This document shows positions 1-9,349 of a stretch of DNA of 64,000 nt, piece after piece. The stretch is taken from positions 89,175-153,174 of the forward strand of contig NZ_JACJFM010000002.1 in NCBI RefSeq assembly GCF_014164585.1, read 5' to 3'. The notes below the pieces were generated by a model, which saw only the letters and a list, made by a program, of their open reading frames with translations, was not told where the DNA came from and ran no database searches. How positions within the stretch are numbered: position 1 is the first letter of the stretch; each line of letters starts with the position of its first letter. Position numbers and translations under genes: made by a program. Source of the stretch: Oceanospirillum sediminis. Its GTDB lineage: Bacteria > Pseudomonadota > Gammaproteobacteria > Pseudomonadales > Halomonadaceae.

Positions 1-6
1 AAAAAT

Positions 7-83
7 TGGCGGACCGGACGGGACTCGAACCCGCGACCCCCGGCGTGACAGGCCGGTATTCTAACCAACTGAACTACCGGTCC
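7..83 (-). tRNA. tRNA-Asp(GTC), copy 3 of the array
   Basis: A 77-nt tRNA with encoded CCA (plus-strand TGG at 7-9). The acceptor stem GGACCGG/CCGGTCC closes, the anticodon loop reads CCTGTCACG (anticodon GTC), and the T-arm is GGGTTCGAGTCCC. It is the last gene of a Val-Asp-Val-Asp-Val-Asp transcript. A short run giving AUUUUU in the RNA follows the CCA directly; the rest of any terminator would lie outside the window. Confidence 0.97.
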
Positions 84-104
84 GCTATTTATCTCGTAAG
101 ATAA

Positions 105-180
105 TGGTGGGTGGTACAGGGATCGAACCTGTGACCCCCAGCTTGTAAGGCTGGTGCTCTCCCAGCTGAGCTAACCACCC
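105..180 (-). tRNA. tRNA-Val(TAC), copy 3
   Basis: A 76-nt tRNA with encoded CCA (TGG at 105-107), acceptor stem GGGTGGT/ACCACCC, anticodon loop CCTTACAAG (anticodon TAC) and T-arm CAGGTTCGATCCCTG. It is identical in sequence to the two other Val copies in the array. Confidence 0.97.
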
Positions 181-221
181 ACTGGCTTGCAGATATACTG
201 CAGGGAGAAATTAAACTTAAC

Positions 222-298
222 TGGCGGACCGGACGGGACTCGAACCCGCGACCCCCGGCGTGACAGGCCGGTATTCTAACCAACTGAACTACCGGTCC
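222..298 (-). tRNA. tRNA-Asp(GTC), copy 2
   Basis: Identical to the other two Asp copies over the mature 77 nt including CCA. The spacers around it differ from those of the other repeat units, so selection or gene conversion appears to hold only the tRNA bodies constant. Confidence 0.97.
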
Positions 299-348
299 AC
301 TACATTAAGTTTATTCTGTCGTACTGACCACTGTTATCTAAAAAACAA

Positions 349-424
349 TGGTGGGTGGTACAGGGATCGAACCTGTGACCCCCAGCTTGTAAGGCTGGTG
401 CTCTCCCAGCTGAGCTAACCACCC
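349..424 (-). tRNA. tRNA-Val(TAC), copy 2
   Basis: Identical to the other Val copies over 76 nt with encoded CCA. It is separated from the preceding Asp copy by only 14 nt, the tightest spacing in the array. Confidence 0.97.
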
Positions 425-438
425 AGCACGACGATGAC

Positions 439-515
439 TGGCGGACCGGACGGGACTCGAACCCGCGACCCCCGGCGTGACAGGCCGGTATTCTAACCAA
501 CTGAACTACCGGTCC
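439..515 (-). tRNA. tRNA-Asp(GTC), copy 1
   Basis: A 77-nt tRNA identical to the other Asp copies, with encoded CCA and anticodon GTC. It is second in transcription order, after the promoter-proximal tRNA-Val. Confidence 0.97.
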
Positions 516-540
516 GCATATCATCAATTTACAAGTTAAA

Positions 541-616
541 TGGTGGGTGGTACAGGGATCGAACCTGTGACCCCCAGCTTGTAAGGCTGGTGCTCTCCCA
601 GCTGAGCTAACCACCC
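541..616 (-). tRNA. tRNA-Val(TAC), copy 1 (promoter-proximal)
   Basis: A 76-nt tRNA identical to the other two Val copies. It is first in the transcript, about 10-15 nt after the expected transcription start of the promoter at 635-662. Confidence 0.97.
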
Positions 617-634
617 CCTCAACTTGTGGCGCAA

Positions 635-662
635 ATTATAGGGAGATTTTCAGAACTGTCAA
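635..662 (-). promoter_or_regulatory. Consensus sigma-70 promoter of the tRNA array with GC-rich discriminator
   Basis: On the minus strand there is a perfect -35 TTGACA (662-657), a 16-bp spacer and a perfect -10 TATAAT (640-635). A GCGCC discriminator follows (about 632-628). A consensus core with a GC-rich discriminator is typical of stable-RNA promoters under stringent control. The relA gene lies in the same window. Confidence 0.85.
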
Positions 663-1336
663 ACACTTTTTCTCAAAAATTTAAATTATTTTTCAGCAAG
701 TTAGCTAAGGCCGTGATTAACAGAGGGTTTAAGCTATAACAACAGAATTCTACTCTCTCCGGATATATAAGCTGAAAGCTTCTGACAGGTTACTGATCAC
801 GCTAACCAATACAACTAACTCATACAAGCACCAGGAAAACAGAGAAAACTCTTGCTTCATCTATATGCTTTTTAGCTCTGCAAGAAATTATCTCCTATTC
901 AGCCAGTGCCCTCCCCGAAAAACCTGATGATAATACAAAGAATACAAATAATGTGAACATAACAACCATCGCTTCATAAAGTCTTACCCCTCGAACAACC
1001 CTGACGACACCTGCATTCCTGGTATTTTACTCGGATATAAAAACCCGTCCCAGGTCAACAAACCCCTATCACTGTTCAGTTTTTACTACTTTCGGCTATG
1101 CCATATCCTCTCTTTTGCTGTTAAAATTGCCCCGCTTCTTGTACCCACTATGAGGAAGTGAATGCAAGAAGCAAGGCACCTGCTCTGGGTTAATACGCGT
1201 GTATCGGTTGCTTCATAACGCATGTGCGTCACATTGTCGCGCGAACTTGATATGCGTCATTGCCAAGAGTGTCGTAGTTTTACAGACTGCGAATGGATTC
1301 CTTTACTTTTAAACTCGCTGTTAATGGGAACCTGAC
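663..1336. other. Intergenic region between the tRNA promoter and ccoN
   Basis: About 670 bp without a convincing gene. It is AT-rich near the tRNA promoter. An 8-bp inverted repeat GCTTCTTG/CAAGAAGC lies at 1134-1141 and 1165-1172, a near-palindrome ATACGCGTGTAT at 1193-1204, and two direct TGCGTCA motifs at 1225-1231 and 1253-1259. The last 150 bp are the likely ccoNOQP control region. Confidence 0.6.
1247..1286 (+). promoter_or_regulatory. Probable FNR/Anr-activated promoter of ccoNOQP
   Basis: TTGATATGCGTCAT at 1247-1260 has a perfect left half-site of the FNR box (TTGAT-N4-ATCAA) and a weaker right half (TCA conserved). A weak -10-like TACAGA at 1281-1286 would put transcription start near 1293, close to the -41.5 geometry of class II FNR activation. 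fnr itself lies about 10 kb downstream. The assignment is inferred from motif and context. Confidence 0.5.
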
Positions 1337-2755
1337 ATGAGCACAGCAACTGAACAACCGACCTATAACTATAAGGTGGTTCGGCAGTTCGCCATCATGA
1401 CAGTCGTTTGGGGTATCGTCGGCATGGCCGTCGGTGTCTTAATCGCTGCTCAACTGGTGTGGCCGGCACTTAACTTTGATACTTCATGGCTTAGCTTTGG
1501 TCGTTTACGCCCACTGCATACAAACGCTGTGATTTTTGCATTTGGCGGTAGCGCTCTGTTCGCAACCTCCTACTACGTAGTACAGCGTACCTGTCAGGTT
1601 CGCCTGTTCTCCGACACTCTGGCTTCCTTCACCTTCTGGGGCTGGCAGCTGATTATCGTTCTGGCAGCAATCTCTCTGCCACTGGGCTTTACGTCCGGTA
1701 AAGAGTATGCCGAGCTGGAATGGCCAATCGATATTCTGATCGCAGTGGTCTGGGTTGCTTACGCAATCAACTTCCTGGCGACAGTTAAGATTCGTAAAAC
1801 CTCCCACATCTACGTGGCAAACTGGTTCTACGCGGCCTTTATTCTGACCGTTGCAATCCTGCACATTGTAAACAGTGCCGCTCTGCCAGTAAGCATGACT
1901 AAGTCTTACTCTGCATACGCCGGTGCTATCGATGCAATGGCACAGTGGTGGTATGGTCACAACGCTGTAGGTTTCTTCCTGACTGCAGGCTTCCTGGGTA
2001 TGATGTACTACTTCGTACCTAAGCAGGCTGAGCGTCCGGTATACTCCTACCGTCTGTCTATCGTTCACTTCTGGGCACTGATCTGTACGTACATGTGGGC
2101 CGGTCCACACCACCTGCACTACACAGCTCTGCCTGACTGGACTCAGTCTCTGGGTATGGTTATGTCTCTGATCCTGCTGGCTCCATCATGGGGTGGTATG
2201 ATCAACGGTATGATGACTCTGTCTGGTGCATGGCACAAACTGCGTAACGATCCGATCCTGCGCTTCCTGGTTGTATCTCTGTCTTTCTACGGTATGTCTA
2301 CCTTCGAAGGCCCGATGATGGCAATCAAGACTGTAAACGCCCTGTCTCACTATACTGACTGGACTATCGGCCACGTACACGCTGGTGCTCTGGGCTGGGT
2401 TGCTATGATCTCTATCGGTGCAACTTACCACCTGATTCCACGCGTATTCGGTAAAGAAGGCATGTACAGCGTTGGCCTGATCAACGTTCACTTCTGGCTG
2501 TCGACTATCGGTACCGTACTGTATATCGCAGCGATGTGGGTAAACGGTATCCTGCAGGGTCTGATGTGGCGCGCAGTTAACGCTGACGGCACTCTGACTT
2601 ACAGCTTCGTAGAAGCACTTGAAGCAAGTCACCCAGGTTTCTTCGTTCGCTGGATGGGCGGTGCATTCTGGGTACTGGGTATGCTGCTGATGGCTTACAA
2701 CGTCTTTATGACTGTTCGTAGCGCAGAAGCCAAGCCTGTAGCACAGACTGCCTAA
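1337..2755 (+). CDS. ccoN: cbb3-type cytochrome c oxidase subunit I (CcoN)
   Basis: Catalytic subunit of the high-affinity cbb3 oxidase of the inner membrane, reducing O2 to water and pumping protons. The 472-aa protein is full length with about 12 membrane segments. Visible metal ligands are H61 in RPLHTN (low-spin haem b), H208 in WWYGHN and H258/H259 in GPHHLHY (CuB), and H346/H348 in TIGHVHAG (haems). It is first of ccoNOQP, 18 bp before ccoO. Codon choice (CTG, CGT, GGT, GTA) becomes strongly biased along the gene, as in highly expressed genes. Expression is probably activated by FNR at low oxygen. Family assignment is secure. Confidence 0.98.
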   Translation: MSTATEQPTYNYKVVRQFAIMTVVWGIVGMAVGVLIAAQLVWPALNFDTSWLSFGRLRPLHTNAVIFAFGGSALFATSYYVVQRTCQVRLFSDTLASFTFWGWQLIIVLAAISLPLGFTSGKEYAELEWPIDILIAVVWVAYAINFLATVKIRKTSHIYVANWFYAAFILTVAILHIVNSAALPVSMTKSYSAYAGAIDAMAQWWYGHNAVGFFLTAGFLGMMYYFVPKQAERPVYSYRLSIVHFWALICTYMWAGPHHLHYTALPDWTQSLGMVMSLILLAPSWGGMINGMMTLSGAWHKLRNDPILRFLVVSLSFYGMSTFEGPMMAIKTVNALSHYTDWTIGHVHAGALGWVAMISIGATYHLIPRVFGKEGMYSVGLINVHFWLSTIGTVLYIAAMWVNGILQGLMWRAVNADGTLTYSFVEALEASHPGFFVRWMGGAFWVLGMLLMAYNVFMTVRSAEAKPVAQTA

Positions 2756-2773
2756 GGTAAGGGATCGATAGAC

Positions 2774-3382
2774 ATGAAACACGAAAACGTCGAAAAGAAT
2801 ATCGGCCTGATGATTGTACTGATCCTGATTGTGGTCAGTTTCGGTGGTCTGGCTGAGATCGTACCTCTGTTCTTCCAGAAACAAACAACTGAGCCGGTTG
2901 AAGGTCTGAAACCTCTGACCGCTCTGGAACTCGAAGGCCGTGACATCTACATCCGTGAAGGTTGCTACGTGTGTCACTCCCAGATGGTTCGTCCATTCCG
3001 TTCTGAAACTGAGCGCTATGGTCACTACTCCGTAGCGGGTGAGTCTGTTTGGAACCACCCATTCCAGTGGGGTTCTAAGCGTACTGGTCCTGATCTGGCA
3101 CGTGTTGGCGGTCGTTACTCTGACGACTGGCACCGAGCTCACCTGTACAACCCTCGTGACGTAGTACCTGAGTCTAAAATGCCATCTTATCCATGGCTGT
3201 TTACTAACACCCTGGATGGAAGTCTGACCGCTAAGAAACTGGAAACTCTGCGTACTCTGGGTGTTCCATACAGCGATGATGACATTGCAAATGCTAAAGC
3301 TTCTGTTCAGGGTAAAACTGAAATTGAAGCAATAGTTGCTTACCTGCAGCAGCTGGGTACTGTGCTGAAAGACAAACGGTAA
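2774..3382 (+). CDS. ccoO: cbb3 oxidase subunit II, monohaem cytochrome c (CcoO)
   Basis: Membrane-anchored c-type cytochrome that passes electrons to CcoN. The 202 aa contain one N-terminal transmembrane helix (about 10-33), then a periplasmic domain with one haem-binding site, EGCYVCHSQ (C64, C67, H68). M137 in ESKMPSYPW is the likely distal ligand. Length is usual for the family. The gene follows ccoN and precedes ccoQ by 6 bp. Confidence 0.97.
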   Translation: MKHENVEKNIGLMIVLILIVVSFGGLAEIVPLFFQKQTTEPVEGLKPLTALELEGRDIYIREGCYVCHSQMVRPFRSETERYGHYSVAGESVWNHPFQWGSKRTGPDLARVGGRYSDDWHRAHLYNPRDVVPESKMPSYPWLFTNTLDGSLTAKKLETLRTLGVPYSDDDIANAKASVQGKTEIEAIVAYLQQLGTVLKDKR

Positions 3383-3388
3383 GGATTT

Positions 3389-3574
3389 ATGGACATCAAT
3401 ACATATCGCGGCATTCTGACCATTCTTGTAATGGTAGGCTTTATCAGCCTGGTATTCTGGGCCTATAGCAAACGTCGTAAAAACGACTTTGATGAAGCTG
3501 CAAACCTGCCTTTTGCCGACGAAGATGACCATAAACTGAGCAAATCAGAATTGGAGAAAAAAGACCATGAGTAG
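3389..3574 (+). CDS. ccoQ: cbb3 oxidase small subunit (CcoQ/FixQ)
   Basis: A 61-aa single-span membrane protein. A hydrophobic helix (about residues 7-25) is followed by the basic YSKRRKNDFDEAANLPF stretch typical of CcoQ, and an acidic tail. CcoQ is known to stabilise the NOP core. The reading frame overlaps the start of ccoP by 8 bp, which suggests translational coupling. Confidence 0.93.
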   Translation: MDINTYRGILTILVMVGFISLVFWAYSKRRKNDFDEAANLPFADEDDHKLSKSELEKKDHE

Positions 3575-4463
3575 CTTCTGGAGCGCATGGATCATTGTCA
3601 TCACCCTGGGTGTGATTGCAGGATGCTGGTGGGTACTGTTTGCCAACCGTACTGCAGCCCCTAAAGGTGAAGTAAAAACCATGGGTCATAGCTTCGATGG
3701 CATCGAAGAATATGACAACCCAATGCCTCGCTGGTGGTTCATGATGTTTATCGGAACCATCATTTTCAGCCTGATTTACCTGGCCCTGTATCCTGGTCTG
3801 GGTAACTTTAAAGGCATGCTGGGCTGGACTCAGGAAGGCCAGTGGGCTGAAGAAGTTGCATATGCAGATGAGCACTATGCACCTATCTTCGAACAGTATG
3901 GCAAAATTCCGGTAGAGCAGCTGGCTAAAGACGCAGAAGCCATGAAAGTGGGTCAGCGTCTGTTTGCCAACAACTGTGCTCTGTGTCACGGCTCTGATGG
4001 TCGCGGTGCATACGGATTCCCGAATCTGACCGACAACGACTGGCTGTATGGCGGTACTGCTGAAGCGATTGAGCATACCATCGTAAACGGCCGTAACGGC
4101 CAGATGCCTGCATGGGGCGACGTTCTGGGTGACGAAGGTGTAAACCAGATGGTTCAGTACGTTCTGAGCCTGAGCGGTAAAGAAACTGATGCGGCAGCTG
4201 CGAAAGTGGGTGGCGCAACCTTCGGCGCTATGTGCTCAGCCTGTCACGGTGCTGATGGCAAAGGCACTCAGATGCTGGGCGCACCAAACCTGACTGATGA
4301 CACCTGGTTGTACCTGAACCCTGAATGGGGCCTGGCGAAGTCGGTTGAACAGTCTATCCGTCTGGGCCGTAATGGTCACATGCCTGCACAGGCTCGCTAC
4401 ATTGGTGAAGATAAAGTTCACCTGGTAACTGCATATGTTTACAGCCTGTCTCAGGGTAAGTAA
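3567..4463 (+). CDS. ccoP: cbb3 oxidase subunit III, dihaem cytochrome c (CcoP)
   Basis: Electron-entry subunit of the oxidase. The 298 aa begin with two transmembrane helices (about 6-26 and 56-76), followed by two cytochrome c domains in the periplasm. The haem sites are CALCHG (C137, C140, H141) and CSACHG (C223, C226, H227). It overlaps ccoQ, ends the structural operon and is followed 25 bp later by a strong terminator. Full length, with no anomalies. Confidence 0.97.
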   Translation: MSSFWSAWIIVITLGVIAGCWWVLFANRTAAPKGEVKTMGHSFDGIEEYDNPMPRWWFMMFIGTIIFSLIYLALYPGLGNFKGMLGWTQEGQWAEEVAYADEHYAPIFEQYGKIPVEQLAKDAEAMKVGQRLFANNCALCHGSDGRGAYGFPNLTDNDWLYGGTAEAIEHTIVNGRNGQMPAWGDVLGDEGVNQMVQYVLSLSGKETDAAAAKVGGATFGAMCSACHGADGKGTQMLGAPNLTDDTWLYLNPEWGLAKSVEQSIRLGRNGHMPAQARYIGEDKVHLVTAYVYSLSQGK

Positions 4464-4488
4464 TCGATAGCAGAGTAGCCTGTCATCC

Positions 4489-4521
4489 AAAAGGAGTGCG
4501 ACACAGTGTCGCATTCCTTTT
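4489..4521 (+). terminator. Intrinsic terminator of ccoNOQP
   Basis: A 15-bp stem (4489-4503 paired with 4507-4521, one G-U pair) with a 3-nt loop. The A-rich left arm and the CCTTTT right arm give a short U-run. It separates oxidase structural genes from the maturation genes and would lower expression of the latter. Confidence 0.85.
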
Positions 4522-4634
4522 CCCTGCCCCCTTCGCAAAAAATCCCTTAAAATTAGCTCTACCTGAACCTGTATTACAATAATATCAACTTCCCGGTTCA
4601 ACCTGTCACCTATGAAATAAGGTTGGTTAGTGCG

Positions 4635-6098
4635 ATGAAGGATAGAATTCCTACTCAGGATATAACAGATGCCGCCCAGAAAAAGGCTGCTGCATTGCGT
4701 GCAGCAAAGGGCAGAAAAATAGAGAAACAGCAAGACAGCGCCGATCTCTATCAGAAGCGTAAACATATCTATGTGCGCAAAGCGATTGGCTTTTTCACAA
4801 ACCTCAGGACAACCCTGAACTGGGTCCTGCTACTGGCTTACTTCTCTGTCTCCTGGTTACAGTGGGATGGTAAGCAGGCAGTCTTTTTTGATCTGCCAAA
4901 CCGACAGTTCCATGTATTTGGCTATACGTTTTTCCCCCATGACTTCATGTTATTATCATGGATACTGATTATCTGTGCTTTCCTGCTATTTTTTATGACC
5001 GTATTCGCTGGACGGGTGTGGTGTGGCTATGCCTGTCCACAGAGCGTATGGACATTCCTCTACATCTGGGCTGAGCGCGTTACTGAAGGTTCCAGAAACA
5101 AGCGCATGTCTCTGGACCGTAGCGAGATGACCGGAGAGAAAGTCCGCAAAAAAGCAGCAAAACATGCACTGTGGATATTTTTTGCTCTGGCTACAGCGTT
5201 TGCCTTTGTCGGTTACTTTTCGCCTGTCCGGGAGCTGGGTCCACGTATACTTGCATGGGATTTAGGTCCATGGGAGATGTGGTGGCTGTTCTTCTTCACC
5301 ACAGCAACATATATTAATGCCGGCTGGATGCGTGAGCAGGTATGTATTTACATGTGCCCTTACGCCCGTTTCCAGAGTGTAATGTTTGACCGGGACACCC
5401 TGGTAGTATCCTATGATGCTGAGCGCGGTGAAAATCGAGGTCGTCGCAAAAAAGGCGTCGATTACAAAGCCGATGGCCTGGGTGACTGTATTGATTGTGG
5501 CGTCTGTGTCCAGGTATGCCCTGTAGGCATCGATATTCGCGATGGCCTGCAATACGAATGCATCACCTGTGCAGCCTGTATCGACGGCTGCGATGAGATG
5601 ATGGATAAAATGGGCTATGACCGTGGCCTTGTTCGTTACACCACTGAAAACGAACTGGAAGGCAAGAAAACCCATATTCTGCGCCCACGCCTGATCGGTT
5701 ATTTCACCGCCCTGATGGCGATGGTGATAGCCCTTATGATTGCCATCTCTGATCGTATTCCACTGGAGCTGGAAGTTCTGCGTGACCGGAATCAGCTATA
5801 TCGTATGGATACTGCCGGTAATATCGAAAACAGCTATATCATTAAAATTGCCAATATGGATCAGAAGAACCATGACTATCGTCTGAGTGTTGATGGTATT
5901 CAAGGACTGGAACTCATTGGCAGCACTGAAGTCTCAGTGAACGCCGGTGAAGTAATCAACCTGCCTGTACGTATCAGCATTCATCAATCCTCAATGAATG
6001 TGCCCAGCGCAGATATTACTATTACCGTGAAATCGACAGATGGCTCTGAACAGGAGTTATCTAAAGAATCACGCTTTATCAGTGCAGTACAACGGTAA
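4635..6098 (+). CDS. ccoG: cbb3 oxidase assembly ferredoxin-like protein CcoG
   Basis: Membrane protein with a ferredoxin-type Fe-S domain. It is known to act in cbb3 biogenesis, reportedly in Cu(II) reduction. The 487 aa contain about five membrane helices, the VWCGYACPQSVW motif, and two adjacent 4Fe-4S clusters (CIDCGVCVQVCP and CITCAACIDGC) in the middle. The C-terminus is a soluble Ig-like domain. I chose ATG 4635; a TTG at 4623 is in frame but sits directly on AAGG, leaving no spacer. It is first of a maturation group with fixH, ccoI and ccoS. Confidence 0.95.
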   Translation: MKDRIPTQDITDAAQKKAAALRAAKGRKIEKQQDSADLYQKRKHIYVRKAIGFFTNLRTTLNWVLLLAYFSVSWLQWDGKQAVFFDLPNRQFHVFGYTFFPHDFMLLSWILIICAFLLFFMTVFAGRVWCGYACPQSVWTFLYIWAERVTEGSRNKRMSLDRSEMTGEKVRKKAAKHALWIFFALATAFAFVGYFSPVRELGPRILAWDLGPWEMWWLFFFTTATYINAGWMREQVCIYMCPYARFQSVMFDRDTLVVSYDAERGENRGRRKKGVDYKADGLGDCIDCGVCVQVCPVGIDIRDGLQYECITCAACIDGCDEMMDKMGYDRGLVRYTTENELEGKKTHILRPRLIGYFTALMAMVIALMIAISDRIPLELEVLRDRNQLYRMDTAGNIENSYIIKIANMDQKNHDYRLSVDGIQGLELIGSTEVSVNAGEVINLPVRISIHQSSMNVPSADITITVKSTDGSEQELSKESRFISAVQR

Positions 6099-6105
6099 CT
6101 CTTAA

Positions 6106-6621
6106 ATGCAAAAAACGAATAGCAAATCCACTGCGTGGTACAAACAGTTCTGGCCATGGTTTCTGCTGGTACCTCTTATTGTGACTGTTATTGTCGGTAT
6201 TACCATGCTGACCCTGTCTATCAAGTACTTTGATGGTACAGTGAATGATAACTACTACAAAGAAGGTCTGGCAATTAACCAGGTACTGCAGAAGGATAAG
6301 GCCGCAGCTGAGCTGAACATGGCCGCATCTATGAAAGTGGATGAACTAACCGGAGAAGTTGTACTGTCTCTGTCTGGCCAGCTGAAAAGCTGGCCAGATA
6401 AGCTGAAACTGGAAATGGTTCACCCGACACGTGCTGTTCTGGATTACGGGATTACGCTTAGTCAGGTATCTCAGAATCATTACAGGGGCCAGCTGGAAAA
6501 AATTCCACAGAACTTCTGGTACCTGGATATCTCTCCTGTTGAGAGTGACGACTGGCGCATTAAAGGAGGCAGCAAATTTCCTGCCCCTGAAGGCATCAGC
6601 ATGAAAGCCGGCTCACAATAA
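6106..6621 (+). CDS. fixH: FixH family protein (CcoH)
   Basis: A 171-aa protein with one N-terminal transmembrane helix (about 14-36) and a periplasmic domain containing NDNYYKEGLAIN, a stretch typical of FixH/CcoH. CcoH is required for stable assembly of the cbb3 complex and associates with CcoP. It lies 7 bp after ccoG and 14 bp before ccoI, the standard order ccoG-H-I-S. Confidence 0.93.
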   Translation: MQKTNSKSTAWYKQFWPWFLLVPLIVTVIVGITMLTLSIKYFDGTVNDNYYKEGLAINQVLQKDKAAAELNMAASMKVDELTGEVVLSLSGQLKSWPDKLKLEMVHPTRAVLDYGITLSQVSQNHYRGQLEKIPQNFWYLDISPVESDDWRIKGGSKFPAPEGISMKAGSQ

Positions 6622-6635
6622 GAGATATCCTTACA

Positions 6636-9086
6636 ATGAGTTTAACCTGTTACCACTGCGGAGAGCCGGTACCTGCCGGCTCTGACTTCTCTGTTGTTAT
6701 CAACCAGGAAAAACAGAGCATGTGTTGCCTGGGTTGCGAAGCTGTAGCCCATGCCATCGTCAACGGGGGGCTGGAAAACTATTACCGCTTCCGTGATGGA
6801 CCTGCAGCACGACCGGATGATCTGACAGATGAGCAACAGGCAGCATTTGCCCTGTATGACAGGGATGATGTTCAGGAAAGCTTTGTCAGGGACAGGGACG
6901 GAGGCGAAAAGGAGGCCTCTCTTGCGATTGAAGGCATTACCTGTGCAGCCTGTGTCTGGCTGATTGAACATCAGATGTCTAAAGCAGACGGTGTTAGCAA
7001 AGTTCAGGTTAACCTCAGTAATCACAGGGCCAGTTTGCACTGGAACCCTGAAAAGTCCAGCCTGAGTAAACTAATGGCCCTGTTTTCAGCCATTGGTTTC
7101 CAGGCTTTTCCATACCAGGCTGACGAACAGCAGGAACGTCTGGTAAAAGAGGAAAAGAAAACCATCCGACGTTTGATTATCGCAGGCGCAGGCATGATGC
7201 AGGCCATGATGTTTGCTGTCATGCTCTATGCCGGAGCCTTTCAGGAAATGGAAGAGCAATATGTACTGCTGTTTCGCTGGCTCTCTCTGATTGTATCAGC
7301 CCCTGTTATTCTCTATTCCGCCCAGCCTTTCTTTAAAGCGGCCATCCGTGATTTTAAAGCAATGCACCTGACGATGGATGTGCCCGTATCCTTAGCCATT
7401 GGTGTTGCTTTTGCTGCCAGTGCCTGGGCAACCATTACCAACAGCGGTGATGTCTATTTTGATTCCGTCAGTATGTTCACCTTTTTCCTGCTCTTCGGCC
7501 GCTATCTTGAAATGCGCGCCAGACACCGAATAGGGCGCAGCGGAAATGCTCTGAACACCCTGATTCCCACCAGCACAACCCGCCTGAATGGCTCAGAGGA
7601 AGAGGTTGTGCTGACAAGGGAGCTGAAAGCAGACGATATTCTTCTGGTCAAGCCCGGACACACTGTACCTGCTGATGGGGAAATCATTGAAGGCCGGAGC
7701 AGCCTGAATGAATCAGCACTGACCGGTGAATATATGCCTGTATCCAGGCAGACTGGCGATAAAGTTCTGGCTGGAACGATGAATACAGAAAGCCCGTTGA
7801 AAATACGGGTAGAAAAGACCGGACAGAACGCGCGTGTTGCCAATATCGTACATTTGTTAGACCGGGCTTTTTCAGAACGACCTAAAACCGCCGAAATTAC
7901 TAACCGGGTTGCCCACTGGTTTGTACTGGGGGTGTTGGTATCTACCTGCGCTGTTGGCCTTTACTGGTGGCAGCATAAACCTGAAGATGCCTTCTGGATT
8001 GTATTATCTGTACTGGTTGTTACCTGCCCCTGTGCACTATCGCTGGCAACACCAACCGCACTGACGACATCAACTAATGCCCTGAGAGAAAAAGGGCTAC
8101 TGGTCACCCGAGGGCATGTTATTGAAACACTGGCAGATGCCACCCGGATTGTATTTGATAAAACAGGTACCCTTACTGAAGGCAGGCTTATTCTAACCGG
8201 AACTCACCCTGTATCCGGAGAAACAGATGCAGAGGAAGCCAGAAAGCTGGCTGCCGCTCTGGAACGTACATCTGAGCACCCAATTGCCAGAGCCTTCGAT
8301 GACTTCAGAGGGTACTACCTTGCAGAGCAGGTTGAAGCAACGCCAGGCAAAGGCCTTCAGGGTGAGATTCTTGGCGAACTCTATCGTATAGGTACCCCCG
8401 AATATGCCACCTCTTCTGAGACACCGCTATCACCACCAACAGAGGAAGGACAGTGGCTGTTACTGAGTAAAAACCATCAGGCCTTTTGCTGGTTTGCTAT
8501 CGGTGATCATATTCGTTCAGATGCCGCTCAGGCGGTTGACGCCCTGAAAAAGCTGGGCCTTGAAGTTGATCTGCTTTCTGGGGATCATTCAGGCGCAGTA
8601 AAAGCCGTTTCAGAGGCGACGGGCATCAGCAATGTCAGATCCGGAGCCAGCCCGGAAGAAAAACTGAAATATGTTCGGGAGCTGCAATCCTGCGGAGAAA
8701 AAATTATCATGGTCGGTGATGGAGTGAATGACATTCCTGTACTGGCCGGAGCAGATATCTCCATTGCTATGGGCAGCGCAACAGATCTGGCAAAAACCAG
8801 CGCAGATGCAGTACTGATGGCCAGCCACCTGCAACGTATTGCTGACAGTATTGCACTGAGCAGAAAAACACGTCGGGTTATCAGGCAGAATCTGGCCTGG
8901 GCGCTGGGCTACAACCTTACCGCTCTGCCTCTGGCTGCTGCAGGTATTATTCCACCATACCTCGCAGCGATTGGCATGTCAGCCAGCTCTTTAATCGTCG
9001 TTATTAATGCATTGAGACTAAGCAAACGTAAACGCACGGAACAGCAAAACTCAACTGAACAGCCTGAAACAGGACTTGCATCATGA
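6636..9086 (+). CDS. ccoI: Copper-translocating P1B-type ATPase CcoI (FixI)
   Basis: Exports copper across the inner membrane to metallate the cbb3 oxidase. The 816 aa begin with a cysteine-rich segment (C5/C8 and C30/C31/C34), a form typical of CcoI. A heavy-metal-associated domain follows with GITCAACVW (C103, C106), then eight membrane helices with the ion-pathway motif CPC (about 464-466), the phosphorylation motif DKTGTLTEG (about D508), SEHPIA, and GDGVNDIPVLAGAD. The stop overlaps the ccoS start by 4 bp. Confidence 0.96.
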   Translation: MSLTCYHCGEPVPAGSDFSVVINQEKQSMCCLGCEAVAHAIVNGGLENYYRFRDGPAARPDDLTDEQQAAFALYDRDDVQESFVRDRDGGEKEASLAIEGITCAACVWLIEHQMSKADGVSKVQVNLSNHRASLHWNPEKSSLSKLMALFSAIGFQAFPYQADEQQERLVKEEKKTIRRLIIAGAGMMQAMMFAVMLYAGAFQEMEEQYVLLFRWLSLIVSAPVILYSAQPFFKAAIRDFKAMHLTMDVPVSLAIGVAFAASAWATITNSGDVYFDSVSMFTFFLLFGRYLEMRARHRIGRSGNALNTLIPTSTTRLNGSEEEVVLTRELKADDILLVKPGHTVPADGEIIEGRSSLNESALTGEYMPVSRQTGDKVLAGTMNTESPLKIRVEKTGQNARVANIVHLLDRAFSERPKTAEITNRVAHWFVLGVLVSTCAVGLYWWQHKPEDAFWIVLSVLVVTCPCALSLATPTALTTSTNALREKGLLVTRGHVIETLADATRIVFDKTGTLTEGRLILTGTHPVSGETDAEEARKLAAALERTSEHPIARAFDDFRGYYLAEQVEATPGKGLQGEILGELYRIGTPEYATSSETPLSPPTEEGQWLLLSKNHQAFCWFAIGDHIRSDAAQAVDALKKLGLEVDLLSGDHSGAVKAVSEATGISNVRSGASPEEKLKYVRELQSCGEKIIMVGDGVNDIPVLAGADISIAMGSATDLAKTSADAVLMASHLQRIADSIALSRKTRRVIRQNLAWALGYNLTALPLAAAGIIPPYLAAIGMSASSLIVVINALRLSKRKRTEQQNSTEQPETGLAS

Positions 9087-9328
9087 GTATTCTTTTTTTA
9101 TTAATCCCCTTATCACTGATATTGCTGGGCGTTGCGATATGGGCTTTTTTCTGGGCTGTAGATTCCAATCAATTTGATGATCTGAGTGGCCCGGCTTACA
9201 GCATTCTTTATGATGAGGATGAAAAAGCCACTCTGAAGGCTGAAGAGCAGAGTTCACAACAGTACTCTGCCAGCAGAGCGGCCCCGAAATCCGAATCATC
9301 ATCCAGCACTTCTTCATCAGATAGCTGA
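9083..9328 (+). CDS. ccoS: cbb3 oxidase maturation protein CcoS
   Basis: An 81-aa single-span protein with the family hallmark: an N-terminal helix (residues 4-25), then WAVDSNQFDDL, then a Ser-rich tail. CcoS is needed for cofactor insertion into the oxidase. It is translationally coupled to ccoI through ATGA. Confidence 0.95.
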   Translation: MSILFLLIPLSLILLGVAIWAFFWAVDSNQFDDLSGPAYSILYDEDEKATLKAEEQSSQQYSASRAAPKSESSSSTSSSDS

Positions 9329-9349
9329 TTACTGTTACAACCGGAAAAT

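Noticed and set aside
89-614. Minus-strand open frames of 64 and 104 codons over the tRNA array
   Set aside because: They translate tRNA sequence and repeat with the tRNA units; they are artefacts.
2186-3532. 448-codon minus-strand frame across ccoN and ccoO
   Set aside because: It is antisense to strongly supported genes and its length follows from their biased codon use; the protein is Gln/His/Thr-rich with no recognisable domain.
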